Shown piece after piece: positions 8,303-16,833 of a stretch of DNA of 64,000 nt (positions are counted from its first letter, which is position 1; the number at the start of each line of letters is the position of its first letter). Below the pieces are notes generated by a model, which was not told the DNA's origin, searched no databases, and saw only the letters and a program-made list of their open reading frames with translations. The position numbers and the translations under genes were made by a program. This DNA comes from Gemmatimonadetes bacterium T265. GTDB lineage: Bacteria > Gemmatimonadota > Gemmatimonadetes > Gemmatimonadales > Gemmatimonadaceae. The stretch lies in NCBI GenBank assembly GCA_019973575.1, contig BPUI01000001.1:1934342-1998341 (forward strand), written 5' to 3'.

Positions 8303-9331
8303 TTAGGCGTGTGCCGGGTCCTCGTCGCCCGCCGCGCCGGCCGGGGCGACGGAGTCCTGCAGGCGCACCGCGAGCCGCCGGCCGATGCGGCCCGCCGACC
8401 CGGTGTAGCGCGCCCGCCCGCCGACGAGCACCGTCAGCTCGGCATCGCGCGGGATCCCCGTCGCGAGCACCTCGCCGGGTATGAGCGCGCCGAGCTCGCG
8501 CAGCGACAGCCGGAACGCGGGCAGCCGCGCCGACACCGCGACCGGCGTCGCCCGCAGCGCGCGCTCGGCGCGCTCGCGCGCCTCGTCCCGCTCGCGGTCG
8601 TTCCCGGCCGGGCCGCTCGCCCGCCGCGGGCCCCCGCCCTGGAAGAACTTCTCCAGCGCCGCGAACGGCAGGCAGACGAGCAGCAGCGACGCGGCCTGCC
8701 CCACGTTCACCTCGATGTTCGCGACGAGCACCGGGTCCTCCCGGTTCGCGACCTGGAGGATCTCCGGGCTGGACTCGAAGCCGGTCACGTGTAACGCGAG
8801 CGGCACGTGGTCGCGCCAGATCTCCTCGACCAGCTGGCACGTGCGCTCGGCCACCGTGCGCAGCGCGAGCCGTTCGACGGGCGACAGCGCCCGCGCGAGG
8901 AGCGCCGCCTGCCCCCCCCCGCCGAAGAGGCGGTCGACGAGGAAGAAGGCGAGCTCGCCGCCGACGTCGACCACGCCCTGCGTGCCGCCCGGCCCGCCGA
9001 CGTCGAAGATGTACGTCGCGCTCGGCGTCGGCAGCGACTGCGTGAACTCGCCGAAGGTGAACTGGTCGACGCTCTGCAGCCGCAGCTCGACGTGCCCGCG
9101 CACGCGCGAGATGAGCCAGCCTTCGAGCGCCTTCACCATCCGCTCGTACATCGCCTCCAACGTGCGCAGGCGCTCCTTGCTGATGCGGTGCGGGCGGCGG
9201 AAGTCGTACGCCTGCACCTCGGCGTCGGCGTCCGGCGCGCCGAACATGCCGCCCAACGCCGCCGCGGGCTGCGCCAGGCCGCCCGTGGCATCGAGCAGGC
9301 GGTCGATGTCGTTCTGCGAGAGCGACTGCAT
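8303..9331 (-). CDS. fliM: Flagellar motor switch protein FliM
   Basis: The 342-residue switch protein binds phospho-CheY and connects FliG to FliN. The N-terminal LSQNDIDRLL is the CheY-P docking helix. A CheC-like middle domain (about 40-225) and a C-terminal SpoA domain (about 255-330) follow. The stop TAA lies inside GCCTAAC. It sits 13 bases downstream of the fliL stop. With cheY at 43327 it completes the core signal-to-motor path in this window. Confidence 0.96.
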   Translation of the reverse strand: MQSLSQNDIDRLLDATGGLAQPAAALGGMFGAPDADAEVQAYDFRRPHRISKERLRTLEAMYERMVKALEGWLISRVRGHVELRLQSVDQFTFGEFTQSLPTPSATYIFDVGGPGGTQGVVDVGGELAFFLVDRLFGGGGQAALLARALSPVERLALRTVAERTCQLVEEIWRDHVPLALHVTGFESSPEILQVANREDPVLVANIEVNVGQAASLLLVCLPFAALEKFFQGGGPRRASGPAGNDRERDEARERAERALRATPVAVSARLPAFRLSLRELGALIPGEVLATGIPRDAELTVLVGGRARYTGSAGRIGRRLAVRLQDSVAPAGAAGDEDPAHA

Positions 9332-9344
9332 CGAGACGCCGCGA

Positions 9345-9995
9345 CTACTGGATGACGAACTGCGGGAAGTACACGCGCCGCACCCCGCGCGTGTGCAACG
9401 CCTTCGCCGTCGCGGCGCGCAACTCGGCCTTGAGCGAGTCGCGCGCGGTCATTTCCGAGAGCTGCTCGACGGTCTTGCCGCCGAGCGTGACGAGGATCGC
9501 GTCGCGCAGCTCCGCGTCGCGCGACTTGATCGACTCGAGCGCGGCCGCGTCTTTCATCTCGAACGCGATCGACAGGAGCAGGAACCGCGTCCCGCCCGAG
9601 CCCGCGGGGTTGAGCACGAGGTTGTCGATCGTGTACACCGACGCGGCCGCGCCCTCCTTGCCACCCTTCTTCTCGCCACCGTCGCCCTCGTCGTCGGCGG
9701 CCGCGTCGCCGTCCGCGTCGCCGCCGTCGGCCTCCGCGTCGGCGGACTTGGCCGCGTGATGCTTGACCTGCGCGGCGGCCACCGACGGCGTAATCCCACT
9801 CGCGAGGGCGGGACCGACGCCGAATGCGCCCGCGCCGCCGCCGAGCGCGAGCCCGGCGACGACGGCAAGAATGACCGGCAGTGGCTTCGGTCCGCCGGCC
9901 GACGGGGCGGGCTCGGCGGCGGCGGGAGGAGCAGCGTCGGCGGACACGGGCGGGGCGGCGGGGAGGGGACGGCGGGACGCGACCGGGGAAGGCAC
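9345..9995 (-). CDS. fliL: Flagellar basal body-associated protein FliL
   Basis: A 216-residue, single-pass inner-membrane protein linked to stator function. The short cytosolic N-terminus is Pro/Ala-rich. One membrane segment (about residues 38-62) is followed by an acidic low-complexity linker (Asp/Gly/Glu, about 85-115). The periplasmic FliL domain ends in VRRVYFPQFVIQ, typical of the family. It begins the fliL-fliM-fliN-fliOP block. The flgE terminator lies upstream, so this block probably has its own promoter in 9996-10080. Confidence 0.92.
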   Translation of the reverse strand: MPSPVASRRPLPAAPPVSADAAPPAAAEPAPSAGGPKPLPVILAVVAGLALGGGAGAFGVGPALASGITPSVAAAQVKHHAAKSADAEADGGDADGDAAADDEGDGGEKKGGKEGAAASVYTIDNLVLNPAGSGGTRFLLLSIAFEMKDAAALESIKSRDAELRDAILVTLGGKTVEQLSEMTARDSLKAELRAATAKALHTRGVRRVYFPQFVIQ

Positions 9996-10080
9996 GGCGG
10001 GTGCCGCCGGCGCGCGGGCGGTAACGCGTTGCGGGTCAGCACGTTAGGCGCGGTCGGCCGCCCGTGGCCCAGACGACCGA

Positions 10081-10115
10081 ACGCGCCGGGCGGCAACGTG
10101 TGCCGCCCGGCGCGT
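10081..10115 (-). terminator. Terminator hairpin after flgE
   Basis: A perfect 15-bp inverted repeat (ACGCGCCGGGCGGCA and its complement) closes a 5-base loop, 43 bases past the flgE stop. On the minus strand it is followed by a T-containing stretch without a long T-run. It probably ends the flgB-to-flgE transcript before fliL. Confidence 0.7.
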
Positions 10116-10157
10116 GGCCGATTCTTCCGGGGCAGGCGCGGCGACGCCCCGACCCTG

Positions 10158-11711
10158 TTACTGCTTGATCTGCATCAGCTCCTGCAGCATCTGGTCGCTC
10201 GTCGTGATCACCTTCCCGTTCGCCTGGAAGGCGCGCTGGGCGATGATCATGTTCGTGAACTCCTGCGCGAGGTCCACGTTCGACATCTCGAGCGCGCCGG
10301 CCGTGATCTGCGACTGGCTCCCCTCGAGCGCGTAGCCGAGCACCGCGCCGCCCGAGTTCGCCGACTCCTGGAACATGTTGTCGCCCGTCTTCAGCATCCC
10401 TGCCGGGTTGTTGAAGTCGGCGAGCACGATGCGCCCGAGCGGCTGCGTCGTACCGTTGGAGTACGAGCCGTTGATCACGCCGTAGCGGTCGATCGAGTAG
10501 TTCTGCAGCGTCCCCGCCGTGTAGCCATCCTGGTCGCGGAGCACCGCCGTCGACGACGTCGCGGACTGCGTGAGGCCGCTCGACCCGCTGCCGAGGTCGA
10601 GTTTGACGTTGACGTCGTCGGCGCCCGGGACCGAGAACTTCAGCACCGGCGCGTCCGACCGCGTCGGGTCGAGGTTGCCCTCTTGGTCGAAGGTCAGGAC
10701 GCCGCCGTTCACCCCGTGCCAGGTCGACGGGTCCGTCGCGGTCGTGCCGCTCGCCGGGGCGGGCGTGATCGAGTAGTTGATCGTCGCCAGCTCGTTCCCG
10801 TTCACGTTGATCGACGGGTCGATCTTGTAGTCGCCCGTCGCCGAATCGTAGCTGATGTACTTCGGGTCGATCTGCAGGCCGCTCGCGGTCGTCGCTCCCG
10901 CGACGGTGACGGTCGTCCCGCTCCCCGCGGTGGGGATCGAGAAGTGGTGTGCGCCCGCGGAGTCCGCGGTGCCGATCATCGCCGGCACGCTCACCGTCGG
11001 CGACGTCGGGTCGAGGCGCCACGCCCACTGGTTGGCGTTCGTCTTCCAGAGCTGGAGCTTGACGTCGTGCTGGTTGCCGAGCGAGTCGTAGGTCGTGAGC
11101 GACGTCTCGGTCCACGACCCGGGGTTGGACGCGCGGTCGGTCGCGCTCGCGATGTCGAACCCGGACGGGACCTGCGTCGCCGACGCGTTCAGGTTGCCGC
11201 CGAGCGCCATCTTGTCGGTCGCCTTCGCGGCCACCTTCTGCCCGAACGGGATCGTGATGTCCTGCACGCCGTCCTGCGCGATGCCGTTCTTGTACATCTC
11301 GCCCTGCACGACGAAGCCGTTGGTCGGCGAGACGAGCTTGCCGTCGCTGTCGACCTGAAAATTGCCCGAGCGCGTGTACGAGCTCTGCGCGCCCTTGCGC
11401 ACCACGAACATCGCGTCGCCCTGGATCGCGAGGTCCGTCGCGTTGCCGGTCGTCTCGAGGTTGCCCTGCGTGTACATCTGGTCGATCGACCCGATCTGGC
11501 TGCCGAGCCCGATCTGAATCGGGTTGGTGCCGCCCTGGTCGCCCGGCGGGCGGCTGCCGCCCTGCAGGAGCTGCGCGAAGCCCTCCTTGAACGTCACGCG
11601 GCCGGCCTTGAAGGCCGTGGTGTTAACGTTTGCGATGTTGTTGCCGATAACGTCCATGCGGGTTTGCTGGTTGCGCAAACCGGAGACGCCGTCGAAGAGG
11701 GAGCGGAGCAT
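10158..11711 (-). CDS. flgE: Flagellar hook protein FlgE
   Basis: This 517-residue hook subunit starts at ATG 11711 (MLRSLFDGVSGLRNQQTRMD); upstream open frame is not protein-like. The N-terminal rod/hook signature (IGNNIANVNTTAFKAGR) and the C-terminal signature (SNVDLAQEFTNMIIAQRAFQANGKVITTSDQML) flank a variable Ser/Thr/Gly-rich middle that forms the exposed hook domains. Length is within the normal hook range. It follows flgD, the hook cap, and fliK, the length ruler, so the three hook-assembly genes are adjacent. Confidence 0.96.
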   Translation of the reverse strand: MLRSLFDGVSGLRNQQTRMDVIGNNIANVNTTAFKAGRVTFKEGFAQLLQGGSRPPGDQGGTNPIQIGLGSQIGSIDQMYTQGNLETTGNATDLAIQGDAMFVVRKGAQSSYTRSGNFQVDSDGKLVSPTNGFVVQGEMYKNGIAQDGVQDITIPFGQKVAAKATDKMALGGNLNASATQVPSGFDIASATDRASNPGSWTETSLTTYDSLGNQHDVKLQLWKTNANQWAWRLDPTSPTVSVPAMIGTADSAGAHHFSIPTAGSGTTVTVAGATTASGLQIDPKYISYDSATGDYKIDPSINVNGNELATINYSITPAPASGTTATDPSTWHGVNGGVLTFDQEGNLDPTRSDAPVLKFSVPGADDVNVKLDLGSGSSGLTQSATSSTAVLRDQDGYTAGTLQNYSIDRYGVINGSYSNGTTQPLGRIVLADFNNPAGMLKTGDNMFQESANSGGAVLGYALEGSQSQITAGALEMSNVDLAQEFTNMIIAQRAFQANGKVITTSDQMLQELMQIKQ

Positions 11712-11802
11712 CGGGCGGGGGCTGAAGGAAGGATTAGACGGATTGCGCGACGATTCCGGGACCGCCCGCGCGGGCGCCCGGACGGGGACCGGTCGGGGCC
11801 GG

Positions 11803-12159
11803 TCAGGACCCGGTCGTCTTCGACGTCGATCCCGAGGACGTCGAGGACCCGCCGTTCGCAACGCGGAGCGCGTTCGAGATCTGCGTCAGCGTGTCGTTCG
11901 CGTTCTGCAGCTGCTCGACCGTCGAGAACTGGGCCAGTTGGGCGGCCATCTGCGTGCCGTCCATCGGGCTTTCCGGGTCCTGGTTCTTCATTTGCGCGAC
12001 GAGCAGCTGGAGAAACTGGTCCTTCCCCATCGCCCCGCCGGGGCCGGCGTTAGTCGACGTGGCGGACGTGGTGGTCGTCGTCGCTGTCGGGGCCGCGGGG
12101 GCGACGGGCGGCGTCGTCGCCGCCGCGGCGGCGGTCGACGCCCGCAGGGCGTGGAGCAT
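11803..12159 (-). CDS. flgD: Hook-capping protein FlgD, short form
   Basis: FlgD caps the growing hook. Only 118 residues are encoded. After a Thr/Ala-rich leader, the N-terminal FlgD signature (GKDQFLQLLVAQMKNQDPESPMDGTQM, about residues 45-71, then AQFSTVEQL) is clear. The protein then ends in a Ser/Thr-rich tail. The C-terminal tudor/Ig-like domains of the usual 220-residue form are missing, and no continuation in another frame is visible before flgE. Start ATG at 12159; fliK stops 61 bases upstream. Confidence 0.88.
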   Translation of the reverse strand: MLHALRASTAAAAATTPPVAPAAPTATTTTTSATSTNAGPGGAMGKDQFLQLLVAQMKNQDPESPMDGTQMAAQLAQFSTVEQLQNANDTLTQISNALRVANGGSSTSSGSTSKTTGS

Positions 12160-12220
12160 GGGATGCTGGGCAGAAGGTGAGCGATCGGCCCCCGCGGAAC
12201 CGGGGACTGGTATGACGCGA

Positions 12221-14188
12221 TCAGCGCGTCGGGCGCCCGGCGCGCGGAGTGGGCGCGTCGAGATAGGCGTCTGGCGCGGGCCGCCGATTCTGACGCCGGT
12301 CTCCCGCGCGTGCGTCGGCCGCCCCGCCGTCGCCGCGAGGGCGGTCGTCGCCCCGGGCATCGGGACGAGCGTCGGCGTCGCGCGGCGTCTGTCCGCTCGC
12401 GCCGCCGCCGCCCGGGTGCTGCGACGACGTGTCGAACCCGGCGCGAGTCGCGCCGCCGACAGAGGCGGAGAGCACCGTCGCGTCGATCGCGAGCGCGGCT
12501 GTCGTGCGCACGCGAACGTCGTCGGTCGTGAGGCCGTGCTGGGCGAGCGCGGCCCGCAACTCGGGCGTGCGCGTGGCGAGGTGGTCGGCCGCGTCAAGGT
12601 CGGCGACGTCGATCCGCGCGTCGACCGCGCGGCCGCGTACGTCGAGACGGATCCGATCCTCGCCGCCTTCGGCGCGCTCGACGCGGAGCGTGAGGTGCGA
12701 CACGGTGCGGGGCGCCGCCGCCTGCTGTGCGTCGAGCACGCGGGCGATGCGCTCGGCGGCGACGGCCCCGAGGGCCGGGGCGGCGGTCGACTCGGAGGCT
12801 GCTGGTGCGGGCGTCGCGGCCGTCGCGGCCGGGCCGGAGTCGGCCACCGTCAACAGCGGCGCGACGAACCGCGGCCCCGGTCCGGTCGTGTCGAGCCCCG
12901 TTCGAGTGTCGCGCGCGTCTGCGCGGCGGTCCGGCGTGTGGCCGCCGGATGCGGCCCCCTCGCCGTCGGGTGCGTCGTTCGTTGCGTGCGAAGACGCGCC
13001 CGCGGTCACGGCAACCGGCGTGCGTCCGGGGTCCGCCACCTTTGGGTCTCGCGCATGCGACCGCCGCGCCGGTGCGACGTCGCGCGTCGACCCGTGGTCC
13101 GCGCCACGGTCTACCTGACGGTCCGCCTCCCGCGGAGCGCGGGTGGGCTTCGGCGCGACTGCCGTCGTCGACGTCATCGACGCCGAGAGCGCCGCCGGTG
13201 CGGCCACGCTCGCCACCGTCGCGACCGGCGCCACGCCGGCAACGGCCGCGACCCGCGCGACGTGCGCCGTCGGCGCGACCGCCGCCGAGTCGATCGCGGC
13301 GTTCATCGCCGCGATGGCCGACGCGACGCTCGACGGCTGCGCGGGCGCGCCCGCGCCGGCGCCCGCGGGCTCGGTAGTCACGCCGAACGACTCCACCGTG
13401 ACGCGCGCGCCCGCGGCGTCGCCTAACGCGGCGACCTCGCCCGGCACGTCGCGCGGCAGCTCCAGGTGCCCGGGGTCGCGCGGGCCGAGCGTGCGGAGCC
13501 CCTCGACCCGCGCGACCTGCTGCAGGCGGGCGAACGCCGTCGGGTCGGTGTAGCCGCCGTCGACGGTGACGTCGACCGCCCGGCCGCGCGTGTGGGCGGA
13601 GTCGCGCGTCCAGGTCACGACGGGGCCAGAGCGCGTCCGCCCTTGCGCGTACAGGTAGTCCTGGCGCGCCTGGGTGCGCCCGGTCTCGGCGATCTGGACG
13701 TCGTGTCCGTAGTCGCGCTTCATGCGCGCGACGACGCGCCCGAGCCGCTCTTGGAGCGCCGGCGCGAGGGCGTTCGGGTCGCGCGACGCGCGCTTCACGC
13801 CGGCCGCCTTTGCGGCGCCCGTGGTCGCGGGCGTGACCGGGTCCGTCGCCGGACCGGTCGTCGCGGCCGTCGCCGGGACGGGCGCACCCGCGGCGGCGAG
13901 CGCGGCGAGCAGCGCGGGCGCGGCGGGTGCCGTGTTGCCGTCCGGGTTCGGGCCCGCGGCCCCGTCGTCCGACGCGGACGCATCGTCCTCGGCGGCGCGG
14001 GCGGCGTCACCGGGCTTGAAGCTGACGAGCCGCGTCGCGAGCATCGCCGCGAACGGCGCCTGCGCGCCGGCCGCCGGCGCGGCGCCCGCGCGGCCGCCGG
14101 CGGCACCCGCCGCGGGCGGGGCCGGGTTCGGCACGTCGGTCGCGCCGAGGAGGGAGGCGAGGGCCGCCGGCGTCCCAACCGCGCGCAT
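12221..14188 (-). CDS. fliK: FliK hook-length control protein with an embedded M15-type peptidoglycan peptidase domain
   Basis: A 655-residue protein between the MotE-like gene and flgD, the usual place of fliK. Residues ~1-135 are a low-complexity Ala/Pro export-type region. Residues ~139-245 resemble M15-family (VanY/CwlK type) peptidases: an ETGRTQARQDYLYAQGRT stretch, the zinc motif SAHTRGRAVDV (His199, Asp206) and a later GHLEL (His241) supply the three expected zinc ligands. A long Ala/Thr/Asp-rich linker follows. Residues ~480-580 look like the FliK C-terminal hook domain (RIRLDVRGRAVDARID, then LRAALAQHGL). The tail is disordered. The ATG at 14188 shares its A with the preceding TGA; a GTG three bases earlier is an alternative. 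The FliK assignment rests mainly on the C-domain pattern and position. Confidence 0.75.
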   Translation of the reverse strand: MRAVGTPAALASLLGATDVPNPAPPAAGAAGGRAGAAPAAGAQAPFAAMLATRLVSFKPGDAARAAEDDASASDDGAAGPNPDGNTAPAAPALLAALAAAGAPVPATAATTGPATDPVTPATTGAAKAAGVKRASRDPNALAPALQERLGRVVARMKRDYGHDVQIAETGRTQARQDYLYAQGRTRSGPVVTWTRDSAHTRGRAVDVTVDGGYTDPTAFARLQQVARVEGLRTLGPRDPGHLELPRDVPGEVAALGDAAGARVTVESFGVTTEPAGAGAGAPAQPSSVASAIAAMNAAIDSAAVAPTAHVARVAAVAGVAPVATVASVAAPAALSASMTSTTAVAPKPTRAPREADRQVDRGADHGSTRDVAPARRSHARDPKVADPGRTPVAVTAGASSHATNDAPDGEGAASGGHTPDRRADARDTRTGLDTTGPGPRFVAPLLTVADSGPAATAATPAPAASESTAAPALGAVAAERIARVLDAQQAAAPRTVSHLTLRVERAEGGEDRIRLDVRGRAVDARIDVADLDAADHLATRTPELRAALAQHGLTTDDVRVRTTAALAIDATVLSASVGGATRAGFDTSSQHPGGGGASGQTPRDADARPDARGDDRPRGDGGAADARAGDRRQNRRPAPDAYLDAPTPRAGRPTR

Positions 14189-14895
14189 CACCGCCCCTTC
14201 GCCGACACGCGGAGCGTCGCGCGCCCGACCGCCGCTGCGCGCTGGGCGGAGAGGTTGCCAAGGATCGCCGCGGCCTGCCGGTCGCCGACGTATCCGAGGA
14301 TCGTCTGGATGTCGTGGTCGTCCATCTGCTCGAGGATCTTGGCGGCCTCCTTCGGCGGCATCGCACCGAAGTACTTCGCGAGCCGGCGCTCCGGCGGACC
14401 CGCGGCGTCGCTCACCCGCGGCGCTTGCGGCGCGGCCGGGGCCGGCGCGGCGACCGCCGCGGCGGGCGCGTGGGCGCCGGCGTCGCGCTCCTCGTGCGCG
14501 GCGTGTCCGGCCGCCGCGCGCGCCGCGGCGGTGGTCGCGGCGACGTGCGCGGCCGACGCGCTTGCCGCGTGCCCGTCGGCGGTCCGATGCGCGGGCGGGC
14601 TAGCCGGAGCGGCGCCGGAGTCCGCGCGAGCCGACTCCGCGTGCGCGGGCTCGGCATGCACGGGCTCGGTATGCGCGGGCTCGGCGTGCGCGAGATCGGC
14701 GCGCGCCGCATTGGTGGCTGCGGGCTGGGCCTCCGCCCCGGCGGGGCGTGCCGCCGCGCCGGGCGCCACGGGCGCGGCCGCCGCGACGACGCCTAACGGA
14801 GCGACGGCGTGCTTGGCGCGCTGGACGACGACGATCGTGGCCCCGCTCAGGCCGGTGAGGAACCCGACGAGGAGGGGCATGACGAGGCGGAGCAT
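14188..14895 (-). CDS. MotE-like flagellar protein (MgtE N-terminal-type domain)
   Basis: The 235-residue protein has one N-terminal membrane segment (MLRLVMPLLVGFLTGLSGA). A long Ala/His/Glu-rich periplasmic linker follows, including a tandem repeat of AEP(A/V)H units. The C-terminal domain (about 170-230, LAKYFGAMPPKEAAKILEQM and following helices) resembles the MgtE N-terminal fold found in flagellar MotE proteins. MotE chaperones MotC in rhizobia. Position between fliJ and fliK is typical of this family in many phyla. Its TGA overlaps the fliK ATG by one base. Confidence 0.75.
   Translation of the reverse strand: MLRLVMPLLVGFLTGLSGATIVVVQRAKHAVAPLGVVAAAAPVAPGAAARPAGAEAQPAATNAARADLAHAEPAHTEPVHAEPAHAESARADSGAAPASPPAHRTADGHAASASAAHVAATTAAARAAAGHAAHEERDAGAHAPAAAVAAPAPAAPQAPRVSDAAGPPERRLAKYFGAMPPKEAAKILEQMDDHDIQTILGYVGDRQAAAILGNLSAQRAAAVGRATLRVSAKGR
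14642..14701. repeat. Four 15-bp tandem repeats inside the MotE-like gene
   Basis: Units read tgcgcgggctcggca with one to three changes each, at 14642, 14657, 14672 and 14687. They encode five-residue periodic Ala/Glu/Pro/His units in the linker, so copy number changes would lengthen the linker without shifting frame. Confidence 0.8.
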
Positions 14896-14943
14896 GCGCG
14901 GGAAGGGGAGCGCGTGGGGAAGGGACGAACGCGGAAGGCGCGG

Positions 14944-15402
14944 TCAGACGCCGCCGGCCGGCCGGACCGCGCGCTGCGTGAACCGCGTGAGGGCGATCTC
15001 GTCCATCTGCTGCCGGTCCGCCGCGACCGCGCCCGCCTGCCACGTCGTGTGGTGCCGCTCGCGCAGGCGGTCGAGCGCGCGCCGGTCGCGGTACGCCGCG
15101 TGGAGCGCGTGCTCGCGGTCGGACACGGCCGCTGCGGCGGCTTCGGCGACAGCGCCCGCGGCCTCGGCCTGCGCGTCGAGCCGGCCGACGAGGAACGCCG
15201 TCGTGCGGAGCGCGCCGACCGGCGCGCCGGCGCCGGCCGGCGCGAAGCCCGCCGCGGCGAGTTCGACGCGCGCGCTCAGGATCGCCGCCTCGGCGCGGCG
15301 TGCGGCGTCGGCCGCGTCCTGGGCCGCCGCGAGCGCTGCGGCGGCGTCGCGCTGCTGGCGCTCGCGCAGGTCGAGCACGCGTTGCAAGGGGAAGCGGAAC
15401 AC
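14944..15402 (-). CDS. fliJ: Flagellar export chaperone FliJ
   Basis: The 152-residue protein is mostly predicted helix. It begins MFRFPLQRVLDLRERQQRD, the characteristic FliJ start, and continues as an Ala/Arg-rich coiled coil. FliJ inserts into the FliI hexamer and stimulates export by touching FlhA. It lies 30 bases after fliI and before the MotE-like gene. The central stretch (about residues 50-65) breaks the helix with Gly/Pro, slightly unusual for the two-helix hairpin. Confidence 0.85.
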   Translation of the reverse strand: MFRFPLQRVLDLRERQQRDAAAALAAAQDAADAARRAEAAILSARVELAAAGFAPAGAGAPVGALRTTAFLVGRLDAQAEAAGAVAEAAAAAVSDREHALHAAYRDRRALDRLRERHHTTWQAGAVAADRQQMDEIALTRFTQRAVRPAGGV

Positions 15403-15432
15403 GTGGTCAGGACGGCCGTCGCGTGCGCGGCG

Positions 15433-16833
15433 TCACGCCGCGCGCCGCGTCGCGGCGGCGTCGATCTGTACGCTGAGGTGGCGGAGTGCGGCGCGCGTCA
15501 TCGTCAGCGGCGAACTCTCCTCCGGCCGCTGCTGGAAGAAGCCGAGCGCCTGCTCGCGGAGCGCCACGGCCGCGTCGACCATCGGGTCGCTCCCCTTCTG
15601 GTACGCGCCGACGAGGATCAGGTCCTCCTTCTCGCGGTACGCCGCTTCGGTCTTCAGCAGCAGGTTGGCGGCCGAGCGCTGGTCGGGTGGGATGATCTGG
15701 TCGCGCACGCGGCTCTTCGAGTCGAGCACGTCGATCGCGGGGAAGTGCCCGGCCGCGGCGAGCTTGCGCGTCAGCACGACGTGTCCGTCGAGGATCGAGC
15801 GCGCCGCGTCGGCCACCGGCTCGTTGAAGTCGTCGCCGTCGACGAGCACAGTGTAGATGCCGGTGATCCCGCCGCGGTCGCCGTTCCCGGCGCGCTCGAG
15901 CAGGCGCGGCAGCGCGGCGAACACGCTCGGCGGGTAGCCCTTGGTCGTCGGGGGCTCGCCCACGGCGAGGCCGATCTCGCGCCACGCCATCGCCACGCGC
16001 GTCACCGAGTCGACCATCAGCAGCACCTGCTTGCCCTGGTCGCGGAAGTACTCGGCGATCGCCGTCGCGACGAGCGCGCCGCGCGCGCGCACGAGCGCCG
16101 CCTGGTCGCCGGTGGCGACGACGAGCACCGAGCGCGCGAGCCCCTCGGGGCCTAACGAGTGCTCGATGAACTCGCGCACCTCGCGCCCGCGCTCGCCGAG
16201 CAGGGCGATCACGTTCACGTCGGCGCGCGCCTGGCGCGCGACCATGCCGAGCAGCGTGCTCTTGCCGACCCCCGAGCCCGCGAAGATCCCGACCCGCTGC
16301 CCGCGCCCGAACGTGAGGCACCCGTCGATCGCGCGCACGCCGGTCTCGAGCACCTCGCCGACCATCTCGCGGGCGAGCGGGTTCGGCGGCTCGGCCGAGA
16401 GCGGGACGCGCTCGTCGGCGTCGAGCCGGCCGAGCCCGTCGATCGGGTGGCCGAGCCCGTTGAGCACGCGGCCGAGCAGCCCCGGGCCGACGTCGACGCC
16501 GAACGAGCGGCCTAACGCGCGCACCGCGCTCCCCGGGTGCAGCCCGTCCATCTCGCCGAGCGGCATGAGCAGCACGCCGCCCTGGTGGAAGCCGACCACC
16601 TCGGCGAGCACCGAGCGGTCGCCGGTGAGCGAGGTGACGCGGCACAGCTCGCCGAGCCCGACGTCGAGCCCCGCGGCCTCGATGACGAGGCCGACCACGC
16701 GCGTGACCTTGCCGTAGCTCGCGAGCCGCGGCACGACGGCGAGCGCGCGCGTCAGCTCGGCGAAGACCGGCGCGGCGGCCCACGGCATGCCGACAACCGG
16801 CGTTGCCCGGCCGCCGATGCGGTGCCCGCTCAC
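15433..16833 (-). CDS. fliI: Flagellar export ATPase FliI
   Basis: This 466-residue F1-beta-like ATPase drives substrate unfolding at the export gate. Walker A is in GIFAGSGVGKSTLLG, followed by GERGREVREFIE and the Walker B region VLLMVDSVTRVA. I choose the GTG at 16833, which overlaps the fliH stop as GTGA and gives the normal length. The ATG at codon 16 (MPWAAAPVFAEL) is an alternative. Two Leu-Gly pairs are written TTA-GGC. Confidence 0.95.
   Translation of the reverse strand: MSGHRIGGRATPVVGMPWAAAPVFAELTRALAVVPRLASYGKVTRVVGLVIEAAGLDVGLGELCRVTSLTGDRSVLAEVVGFHQGGVLLMPLGEMDGLHPGSAVRALGRSFGVDVGPGLLGRVLNGLGHPIDGLGRLDADERVPLSAEPPNPLAREMVGEVLETGVRAIDGCLTFGRGQRVGIFAGSGVGKSTLLGMVARQARADVNVIALLGERGREVREFIEHSLGPEGLARSVLVVATGDQAALVRARGALVATAIAEYFRDQGKQVLLMVDSVTRVAMAWREIGLAVGEPPTTKGYPPSVFAALPRLLERAGNGDRGGITGIYTVLVDGDDFNEPVADAARSILDGHVVLTRKLAAAGHFPAIDVLDSKSRVRDQIIPPDQRSAANLLLKTEAAYREKEDLILVGAYQKGSDPMVDAAVALREQALGFFQQRPEESSPLTMTRAALRHLSVQIDAAATRRAA

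Noticed and set aside
10036-11115. An alternative frame across flgE
   Set aside because: Composition is Arg/Asp/Gly-rich without motifs, whereas flgE has intact N- and C-terminal signatures in its own frame.
12159-12220. A missing piece or frameshift extending flgD
   Set aside because: The gap is short, flgD is complete at its N-terminus, and no FlgD C-domain motifs appear in any frame before flgE.
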